From: Microplitis mediator
Taxonomy: Eukaryota > Arthropoda > Insecta > Hymenoptera > Braconidae
Direction of reading: 5' to 3'
NCBI RefSeq assembly: GCF_029852145.1
Contig: NC_079977.1
Coordinates: 13,078,640-13,142,639, forward strand
DNA length: 64,000 nt
This document shows positions 54,947-64,000 of the stretch, one piece after another. Under the pieces are notes generated by a model, which was given only the letters and a program-made list of their open reading frames with translations, was not told the origin of the DNA and did not search any database. Made by a program: the position numbers and the translations under genes. Position 1 is the first letter of the stretch. Every line of letters starts with the position of its first letter.

Positions 54947-57866
54947 GTACATAAGCACATTATTTTTCTGCTCTGCCGTTAGAACTTGATTCTGCTGTTT
55001 TTTGCCTCCGGGCATTTTTTGTCTCAGAACTATTGCAAGCACAAAACCGCAATCTACAAGCTGTAATATAAATTTTTATTATCCGTGCCTTGTGGATTGT
55101 TTAATGATTAAATTAAATATTTTCAACATTGAAGAGGTTAGTTCTCAGTGTCTTGTGTAAAAGTGGATTGGTAACATAGAGATCATCGATCGATTTTACT
55201 AGTGACAGCATATGATAATCAGTAGACATCAGTTTGTTACTCACTTTGATGGTAAGGTAGCATCATTTAGAGTGTTACCTTAGTGGTATTACCATCCTTG
55301 TTAACATTAATTTGCGGTACTGGATTCTGTGTTCATTGATGGCCATGATTATTTATTTTGCGAGTAAAAGTTAAATTGCTCAAAACCAGCACCGAAGAAA
55401 ATTACTTATAGAAATTTGAGACATTGCGATCATCAAGTCCTCTCAAGTACTTTGATAAATTCTCTAAAAAATGATAATACTGTTTTGGAAAATTCAGATC
55501 CAAATGAATTACTGACTTTCTTCAAATCTAATGTCCTATCTTCCCTGGATTTGTTTGCACCAGAAATTACTAAAAAGATTGTCCGACATAGAAATCCCTG
55601 GTTTACAAAGGAATTGAAAGTAAAGTGCAAAGAACGTGACGAGATTTATAGGAAAGCTAGAAGATATCGGGATCCAAATCTGCTTGCTCTTTTTAGAATT
55701 AAAAGAAAACATCCAAAAGCCGAGTTGAATCATGCTCGTGAAGAATACTTGAAAACTACTCTTGCAAATCTTTCATATGGTTCATCTATTTGGAGTAAGC
55801 TCAAACATCTTGGATTAATTAAGTCAAATCTTTCATCTCCGTTAAACTTCTTTGATGCTCTTGAACTGAATGAATATTACGCAAACATAGTGAGAAAACA
55901 CCCACCTTGCAGTAAAAATTTTGTTGATTTGTTGCCCTTGAATTATTCAAGACAAGTTGATTGTTCATTTAAGTAGATCAAGATTGACATCGTTGATGTC
56001 ACTAAGGCATTGCATATTACTCTCTCAAAGTCTAGAGGGAAAAGTCCCGATGGACTGGATTTAAGATGGCTGCGAGATTACCTACCACAAGTCTCATTAT
56101 TTCTTACTGCCTTATTCAATAGATCTCTCGATACTGGGATTTTTCCTGACATTTGGAAAGTTATCTTCATAATCCCTCTGAACAAAATTTCACCGCCTAG
56201 ATCTCCATCTGATACCCGTCCTGTAGCAAATTTATCACACCTCGCCAAAGTTTTCGAAAGAATCATTGCCAATCAAGTTATAACCTATCTGGAAGATAAT
56301 GAACTACTGGATCCTTTTCAATCTGGGTTTAGGAAGCACCACAGCACACAGTCAGCATTATTGAGGCTTACTGATGATCTTAGACAGGCAATGGACAAGA
56401 ACAAACTTACCATAATAGTCTTATTTGATCTGAGTAAGGCTTTTGACTATGTTGATCCCAAAATCATATTGACTGCGTTATTCGAGCTTAGATTTTCAGT
56501 GGAAGCAATTATCTGGTTTCTCTCCTACTTATCAAATCGTTCTCAGTCAATATTGAATGATCTCGGGACTCCAATTCAGCTCCTCATAACTTCATCTGGT
56601 GTTCCACAAGGTTCTGTTCTTGGTCCAATCCTATTTCTGATTGTCATGAATTCTGTAGTCAGATGGTTAGTGTTTTGCAATCATGGTCTATTTGCTGATG
56701 ACAAATATATCTACCTACACTTTTTCTTATATCAGCTCCATGAGGCAGTCAGACAGGTCAATGTTGATGCACAATCGGTTGCTAATTGGGCCAAGAAGTA
56801 TGGCTTGGAGATAAACTTGTCTAAGACCAAAGCTATGATTTTGGGATCGAATAGTAAATTGAAGCTACTGAGTGATTTTGATTTACCACTGATTATCATA
56901 GATGGTGTCATAATTCCTTATGTTGATACAACCAAGTGCTTGGGGTTGCATATTAGCAAAAACCTAAGTTGGAATCATCATGTCACTCAATTAGTCAGCA
57001 AAGTGAATTCAGCTCTGCACTGTCTTAAAGTTCGAAAGAACATTTTTCCAACTGCCATAAGGAAATTATTAGTATTAGCAACCATCTTACCACTTGTTGA
57101 TTATTGTTCCGTCGTACTGGTAGACTCAACATCTGAAAATGATTTGAAACTTCAGCGTGCAATAAATTGCTCAATTAGATTTATTTTTAATCTTAGAAAA
57201 GATGAGCATATAACACCTTATCGACGAGAATTGGGATGGCTCTCTGTGAAATATCGTAGAATGTTTTTCATGAGTTGTTACTTCTATAAACTACTTCAAG
57301 TTGGTAAACCCAAGTACCTGCGAGACTTGTTTATTGAAGAGACTGAAGTCAGACGCTCAAACAGGTTAGCTGCCATAAAACACTCTTTCTACAAATTTCC
57401 GCCTTTTGCTACGACCTTCATGGAGCGTTCATTCCAAGTGAGTGTAATACGTTTGTGGGAAGAATTACCTGAACAGATCGTCAACTCATCTAGTATTGAA
57501 GTGTTCAAGAATAAGATCTTTGAATATTTGTTAAATTTGGATCATTAATGATATTATTGTAAAAGTAGACAATATCTCTGAAAATTACCCTCTGACAATT
57601 ACTATAGGATTCCAAGTGTTCAAAATCACAACTTTGATCTTTTATCAGCTGTTATTACTTGAATATTTGATTTAGTTCTTTGCTGTTATTAATTGAAAAA
57701 TTAATTTTATTTAACTTAGTTTACTAGCTGTTTATTAGTTGAATTGAAGAAACGCAAATTTTTCTGATTTATGTATTGGTTTATGTACTTATAAATTTTA
57801 TTGTATTTGAATTTGCCATTTGGCCTGTGCCTTGGCATGAATAAATCGATCAATCAATCAATCAAT
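54947..57866 (+). mobile_element. LINE 2, internally deleted
   Basis: It begins GTACATAAGC at the end of LINE 1 and shares the GCCTCCGGGCATTTTTTGTC block of the 5' region. It lacks ORF1 and the endonuclease, keeps RT, and ends in (AATC)n at about 57,840-57,866. It is more distant from LINEs 1 and 3 than they are from each other. Confidence 0.8.
55416..57548 (+). pseudogene. LINE 2 ORF2 remnant: reverse transcriptase without endonuclease
   Basis: The reading enters at RHCDHQVLSSTLI, which corresponds to the last endonuclease motif. It runs through HRNPWFTKELKVKCKERDE and stops at 55,974-55,976 but continues in frame. RT motifs: DTRPVANLSHLAKVFER, GFRKHHSTQSALL, LFDLSKAFDYVDP, GVPQGSVLGPILF, LFADDKYIYL (FADD) and INLSKTKAMILGS. 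The C-terminus ends EVFKNKIFEYLL, as in LINE 1. With one stop and no endonuclease, the copy is inactive. Confidence 0.85.
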
Positions 57867-58223
57867 CTCTCTCTCTCTCTGTGAGTATTGTAGTGTCACA
57901 TAAATTTCGCTCTGTGTTTAAGAACTATTTACTGTGTTGTGTGCCTTCGGGCGTTTTTCATTTTGCAGATCACTGCTAGCTAACATTGCAGGCCTTGTTA
58001 TAAATCAATTTGTTCCAGTGATAAGGCTTGTGATAATTAATTATTCAATTAATTAAGTTATTGAGGAGTCATTTGAGATTACTTGCTGTCTCAATTTCAC
58101 CTGACGTTTCTCTCTCGGACACTCGACGCATGCGCTGTAAGTACCTATTAGTCTTGCTTTGGATTGAACGTTGCCATCTGTGTACTTACCTACACTGTCT
58201 CGGAATCGCACGCTAGTGACACC

Positions 58224-59299
58224 ATGCTACCTGTCATGAATAACACTGAAGAATTGAATCCTAGTTTACCACCTGCTTCACCATCTGGTTCTGATTCGTT
58301 ATCCAGATCCACTGATTCTCGCAAGAGATCTGGAGTGATGGATGAAAAGGGCATGGATCCGCCACCTAAAAAACCTGCTGCTGGCAAGATCACGCTGGCT
58401 TCTGTCGTGTCAGGCATAAATGCTATAAATACTACTCTCAAGGAGCACGGCTCACTGCTTAAAGATGTACCTGACATGAAAACCAATCTTGAAAAATTCT
58501 CAGCTGACATCACTGACCTAAAGCAAACTACTGAAAAGCTCCAAACTGACAATGTCACTATCAAAGAATCTGTTGCTGATGTCATGAGTAGGCTTCAAAA
58601 ATTGGAAGCAGCAAACTGCAGTACAGGTACCTCGACTGCCAAACGTGATAACGAACTTGCCCTTCTCACTACTATCACTAACAGCAACACGGTTAACCTT
58701 CGAAAGGCCCTCCACACCAACTCAAACTATCTGGATTTTGTGATTTCTGGTTTTCCTGCCTGCTGTCTTAGTCATAACCAAGCACAGTTATTACGCCTTG
58801 TAAACTCTATACTTACTGTGCTAAATGTTCAATTGGAACCTAGTGAAATTGTCAGTGGAGGTATTTGTCCAAGCATAATACTCCTGCCGCGTCATCTTCT
58901 GGAGTTTCTGGCAGTTCAGCGACTGACAACATGAACCGTACCTCTATTGCTATTAAATGCTCTAAACAGGTTACTGTATTCAAGGTCATCTCGGCTAAGA
59001 AAAAGCATGGAGTACTCAACTAGCACATCTTAAAAACACAACCTAATGTCGTCTCTTCTCTCGTCAAAATACCTTCAATCAACTTTAGCATATATGTCAA
59101 TGAGCTGCTCTCCAGCAGAACATTCAAACTGCTTGGTGAAACGAAGAAAGCGTTAAAATCAGCTGGTTTCAAATACATCTGGTCCAGAAATGACTCTGTG
59201 CTGGTCAAGAAAGATGAACACTCACTGATACAGGTCGTTACTTCTACTAGGGATGTAGCTAAAATACTTGAAGATCACTCTAGAAGCAATTTAAACTAA
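58224..59299 (+). pseudogene. LINE 3 ORF1
   Basis: ATG at 58,224 (MLPVMNNTEELNPSLPPAS). A basic PPPKKPAAGKITLAS patch, a coiled coil (TDLKQTTEKLQTDNVTIKES) and DFVISGFPACCLSHNQAQLL match LINE 1 ORF1. A frame change near 58,855 and a stop near 59,021 interrupt the C-terminal half, which resumes INFSIYVNELLSSRTFKLLG and GFKYIWSRNDSVLVKK. Confidence 0.8.
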
Positions 59300-59344
59300 T
59301 CTGTCGTCCATCACCCAATGTCATCAGCAGCCCAAACTCAATAG

Positions 59345-62184
59345 ATACCAGTGCATCATTTCGAGTCTGTTATCTGAATACCAATTCTCTTAGAGCGCAT
59401 CTGGATGAACTACGACTCTTCCTGGCTTCCAACAGTCTCTACCACATCATCGCAGTCACTGAAACTTGGCTTGGAAATCATATTCCTGACTCCGTTATCA
59501 GTATACCGGGTTACTATCTAGATATGAACGATCGCAACGTACATGGGGGTGGCATTGCTCTATGCTACCACGAATCTTTACACTTAAAAATCATCCTCAA
59601 GCCTGTGATCATCTGGACTGGTCAACCTGGTGCACCTGAATATATAACGTGTGCCCTCTAGTCGAAGAGAACCTTACCTATTTTTGTTGCTGTTGTTTAT
59701 CGGTCACCGCATGCACCTTTTGGTGACCTTGCCACTACTCTCGGTACTGTTATTGGTGGTTATAGTCAGAAATTAATTCTCGGGGATTTTAATGCTGATC
59801 AGCTCAAGTCAGGGCCGGATGCTGACTATATGAGATCTTTTATGGCTGCAAACTCTCTCAAGTTGGTTAATCATGGTGCAACACATATCACTGAGCACTC
59901 TGAAACATGGCTGGATCTCATTATTGTTAATACTATGGACTGCATTAACTCCTGGGGTAAAACTGATCTTCCTATTGGTGGTGGACATCTTCTGATACAT
60001 GCTACCTTAAAACTCAACTACGTAGCCCCTTCTGCATCTACCATTCAGACCTCGGAAGCTCGATAGACTTGCCGATCCCGGTTCACTGGCTCTACTGGAC
60101 AACTTGGACTGGTCCTCGATCGTCTCTGTGGAAATGGACATCAACCGTGTCATTATGTGTTTCACGGATGGCTTTCTAACTCATGTCAACAGTATTGCTC
60201 CATCAAGAAACGTTACTGTCAACTCACTACAGCATGCACCTTGGCTGACTCACAGTGTAAAAAAATCAGAGCATCGTCTGCACACGCTTCATAAGCGTTT
60301 TCGTCGTAACAGGTCTCCGACCCTGCTAACTGAGTATCGCAAGACCAGAGAACACCACCGAGCTGCTGTGAGAGAAGCTAGGACTGCTTAATATCAGTCT
60401 CGGCTAGTGAACCTAAACAGTAGTGCCGTGTGGTGTGAACTGCGCAAACTTGGACTTCTTGGGGTCACTCATATTAGAAGACTTGCTGTTGATGCCACTG
60501 AGCTATGCAATTCGTTTGCTGCAGTGTCGATTGTTGAACAACATCAGACTCTGCCTGCTAATAAGCCCAAGAAGTTGGGTAATCATCCTGCATTCACTCT
60601 CAGTGAAGTCTCTGTTGAGACTTACGGTGTGCCCTACTTTCAATGCACTCCGATGCGGTGGGTGCCGATGGAATTTCCAGGAAGATGATTAATCTTGCCC
60701 TGTCAAGTCTCCTGACCTACATCACTGACGTTTTCAATCGATCATTGTGTGAATCGATCTTCCCAGAGTCATGGAAGAGATCGGTTATTATACCTGTTTG
60801 CAAGGTGCCCAGTTCTTGCAGTGTACAGGACTACAGACTCATTGCGCTGCTTCCTGTCCTGAGCAAAATCTTGGAAAGACTGGTGTTTCACTAGATCACG
60901 AGGTACCTAACCGAACACGATCTTCTTGATCCACTACAATGTGGATTCAGAACTGGGCATAGCACGCAGACGGCTGTCATTAGGCTAGTCAATGATATCC
61001 GATTTAACATGGATAAACGCATGGTTACTCTCCTGATACTATTTGACTTCTCCAAGGCTTTTGACACATTTGATCCTGACCTCCTAATTCGGATGCTAGT
61101 GATAATCGACTTTTCTGAGTCAGTATCTAGCTGGATTGCTTCTTATCTGACTGGCAGATCCATCGCGGTCAAAGATTCTGATGGTGACCTCACTAACTGG
61201 ATCCATACCAATGCTTGTGTCCCCCGAGGATCAATACTGGGTCCACTCTTGTCTTCACTCTTCATTAACGATATTGGTATGTGCATTCGGTTCTGTAGAC
61301 GTCTTCTCTACGATAATGACCTACAAATTTACCTGGCGTGCTTACCCCATCAGCTGGACGAATCTATCCAACTTATAAATGATGACATTGAGCATATTCA
61401 TGCTTGGGCTGCAGCAAATCGACTGAAATTAAATCTAAGCGAGACCAAGGCTATCATATTTGGCTCTGCTTCATATGTAAATATGATTGACCAGTCAATC
61501 ATAAAACTTGGCTGCAATGGTGTAATGATACCCATTGCATCCACCATTTGAAATCTTGGTGTCTATATGGACTCCAAGCTAACTTTTGAAGACAATGTGA
61601 AGCATATTTCGGCCAAAGTCAACTCCACTCTCTATCAACTATATGGCCTACTTAGCTACACTGACGTCAACATGAGGAAAACTCTGGTAAATGCTCTTCT
61701 GCTTCCACATGTTAATTATTGTGCTGCTGTATATTTTGGTATTGGCTCTGGACTTGATCTTAAGCTACAGCGACTGGTAAACAAAGAAATTAGATACATA
61801 CTGGGTCTGTCCTGAGACTTGCCTATCACTCAGGCCGGAATAAATTTGGGTTGGCCTACTGTCACCATGGCCAGAGCACGTGCAGTTTTAATAATTGTGC
61901 GCAAAGCTCTTATTGAACGTGCCCCATCTTACCTAACCGAACTTCTGGCAGTGTATTCTGCCTCTAGGCCACTCAGAAATCAAACCAGTTCCAAGAGACT
62001 AGTTATTCCCAACCATCACACTCAGGCTTACAAATACTCATTTGCTGCTGCTGCCCTATACTTGTGGAATGACTTACCTAATGCACTGAGATCAGTACGT
62101 AGTGCTTCTACGTTCAAGCGTGAACTGGACTCCTGTCTGCTGAAAACTGATGAGTCATGGGCGACGAAATTATTCACTACGTGA
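59345..62184 (+). pseudogene. LINE 3 ORF2
   Basis: Same order as LINE 1 ORF2: VCYLNTNSLRAHL, AVTETWLGNHI, VVYRSPHAPF, LGDFNADQLK, ETWLDLIIVN, GGGHLLIHA, then RT LFDFSKAFDTFDPDLL and SILGPLL. The catalytic box is altered to LLYDNDLQIYL (YADD lost) and GVPQ has become CVPR. Stops or frame changes occur near 59,660, 60,065, 60,390, 60,640, 60,893, 61,550 and 61,814. Dead copy. Confidence 0.88.
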
Positions 62185-62373
62185 CCACACTCACATCATA
62201 CAATGTTGTATGATGTATAAATGCTACTGAATTATTTTTTTTCTACATACGGAAATTTCTTTATACTTTTCCATGTAAATAATCTGATTATTATTTATAT
62301 CTACTTTATATATTTAGTATTTTGTTCAACCACCCTGGACAGAAATCTACTATCTAATCTAATCCAATCTCTC

Positions 62374-62375
<2 letters not shown>

Positions 62376-62426
<51 letters not shown>
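62376..62426. repeat. (TA)n microsatellite
   Basis: About 50 bases of TA joining the LINE 3 tail to a TAGGGTG terminus. Confidence 0.95.
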
Positions 62427-62429
<3 letters not shown>

Positions 62430-62610
62430 GGTGATTCGTTTTGAGCGACTATTTATTATTTTTCACTCCCACTTAGGAATATTATTATAGACCTTGAAAA
62501 ACAAATTCCCTGCAAGTTTCAACCCTTAATTTTAATTTTAAGTACTTTATATTTGATTTTGAAGTTTTCCCATTTAAAATACAAAGGGTATATGTGATTT
62601 TATTATTGAA
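62427..62610. mobile_element. TAGGGTG-family element, left end only
   Basis: TAGGGTGATTCGTTTTGAGC, then a run with CCCTTAATTTTAATTTTAA as in element A. No right terminus appears before the window ends. The right limit is approximate. Confidence 0.65.
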
Positions 62611-63227
62611 CAAGTGAACCACGTTCGCGTAATGATTAAAAATTCATTAATTAACTACGCGTAATAATTATATGATCGTGCAATTTAATGCGTTACCGAA
62701 ATAAAATATTATTTTATATTTTATTTTATTTTGTTCGAGCAATTTTGAGAATTACGGATTATCCGTGTCTCATTCGCAACAGCAGTCTTGTCGCCTCACC
62801 GTGTAAGAATACTCTGACGTCACTCGTCAAGTATTTCGTTAATACGTACGCTGTATGTGTGTCTCCGGACAGTAAAATAAAGAAGTTTAGTTTATTTCGT
62901 CAATGCTTGTTTTCTTCGAGTAAGGAACTGACTTTGTGTTATGATCAAGTACGATTCTACGAGCAATTTGATTTTCGTTTTTATTGAGTCAAGCCGACAT
63001 CGGCATTTATTTGTTTTGTTTTGTAAACCGATTACTTTTGATTTGTGATATCGATCAATGATTTTGTTTAATTAATATACGACTGATTATTTTCTTTAAT
63101 TCTGATCAATTATTTATCATAATCCTAAGTGCCTGAGCTTTCCCCGATCCACCACCCTGAGCCGACATTTTCGATAATTGTTTATATGGTGATTATAAAT
63201 TACCTGACGCCCAACTCTAAATTTTGA
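62611..63227 (+). other. Possible LTR and leader of the gypsy element at the right edge
   Basis: CTCACCGTGTAAGAATACTC, then AGTAAAATAAAGAAGTTTAG (polyadenylation-like), then non-coding AT-rich sequence before gag. LTR ends were not identified. Confidence 0.3.
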
Positions 63228-64000
63228 ACAAGGTTGCCAAAATCGTATGTGTATTTGGACTTTACTCCGGTAGATATAAGAGAAATCGTAAGAGCGTGGC
63301 CTGTACGATATCCGCAAGGCGATTTATCAGCCAATAGATTTTTGGCGTCATTCGAAGCCATGGCGTTTCGTGAGGGTTGGCGTATAACAGATTTAATTAA
63401 AATTCTTGGTTATCTTCTCGTCTGTAAAATCACTAAATGGTATGATACGTACAGTAGACATTGGATAGATTATGAACATTTTAAACGGGAATTTTTACGA
63501 GCATTTGGCTCACAGAAAACAGATACACAGCTTTTAATGGAAATTGGTCAGTTAAGACCAGTAACCGGTGAATCTGCAATTGATTTCGTATTCCGAGTAC
63601 AGCTAAGATACGGTGAAATGCGTTACTCTCCTCTCGAAACGGAACAGGTGACGTGTATACGCAACCATCTACCTAGAAGCTTATCAACGTTGGTATTTTC
63701 TAGGTCAGTAAATAAATATGATGACCTGTTAGCAGTATTACACGAAGCTGCTGTATTATTAGAGGAAAATAAACGTACGTTTGAATCATCCACGAAGTCA
63801 CACTCTAAAACAAAAGATAAATCGCGTTTTTCAGCAGTACATACGTTACCGCGTACCCCTATTTTGGTTGATATGATGAATGGAAAACAACCACTCACTA
63901 TAGAAGAAATTCGTGAGGGTGAGGACGGTCAATTTATTGTTTGTGCGTCGGCAGCAACGGTGCAACCTCCTCAACAGAATTTTTCATCCTATCGTTCTCA
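63228..64000 (+). CDS. Gypsy-type gag, open to the window edge
   Basis: Open for 257 codons from just after a TGA at 63,225 to the last base. No early ATG, so the true start is unclear (first internal Met at about 63,359); an upstream frameshift is possible. The reading contains RFLASFEAMAFREGWRITDL, CKITKWYDTYSRHWIDYEHF, KREFLRAFGSQKTDTQLLME and TPILVDMMNGKQPLTIEEIR. The W...F...F pattern is that of the retrotransposon gag capsid family. No zinc knuckle is reached. Pol should follow beyond the window. The opposite-strand ORF at 63,623-63,898 is a shadow. Confidence 0.75.

Larger units (their letters stand above)
57867..62370 (+). mobile_element. LINE 3
   Basis: It starts with (TC)n and GTGAGTATTG at the end of LINE 2's (AATC)n. 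ORF1, ORF2 and a 3' end ACTATCTAATCTAATCCAATC follow, close to LINE 1's tail. Full length but with at least eight coding disruptions. Confidence 0.85.

Overview
The window is AT-rich nuclear DNA from an animal, almost certainly an insect. The Tc1, ISL2EU, gypsy, copia and chained LINE repertoire, and a gag-like CWNC double knuckle I associate with hymenopteran retroelements, make a parasitoid wasp my best guess. That guess is inference. No prokaryotic or viral genome organisation is visible. Nearly all recognisable sequence is mobile DNA, much of it nested. The only convincing host gene is the last coding exon of an Lmx1-type LIM-homeodomain gene (33,290-33,546, minus strand), plus one tentative upstream mini-exon.

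Left part (1-24 kb). The window opens inside a palindromic Tc1-like foldback element that ends against a (TA)n tract. A minus-strand LINE (about 1.63-9.92 kb) is split inside its endonuclease domain by a copia element (3,358-8,526) with paired LTRs, a copia-type primer site and a 5-bp target duplication. The copia RNase H is itself split by an unidentified 1.08-kb insert. Next comes a minus-strand gypsy element (about 9.9-24.1 kb). It has gag, protease, RT/RNase H and integrase, plus a second zinc-knuckle ORF downstream of integrase, and it is peppered with the heptamer GYTACAG. An ISL2EU-like DNA transposon (18,461-22,090) with about 560-bp inverted termini sits in its leader.

Middle (24-50 kb). 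There are LTR remnants, then a Tc1-like transposon with arms of about 0.9 kb and a DD34E pseudo-transposase (27,959-32,868). Its left arm received a chain-of-palindromes element and a tRNA-derived SINE dimer. The Lmx1 exon lies 0.4 kb beyond it. The stretch 34-48 kb is a dense field of foldback elements. Several share TAGGGTG termini and an 8-bp target duplication. Some are inserted exactly at the dyad centre of another. One carries a captured exon-like segment and one carries a SINE inside its stem.

Right part (50-64 kb). Three related LINEs stand head to tail, each starting at the 3' tail of the previous one. Only the first keeps an open endonuclease/RT ORF. Each begins with an intron-like sequence. 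A TAGGGTG terminus follows, then an open gypsy-type gag that runs off the window.

The genes do not form one pathway. The elements are parasites of each other and of the genomic neighbourhood of Lmx1. Most element coding regions are broken. The exceptions in view are ORF2 of the first LINE and the gag at the right edge.
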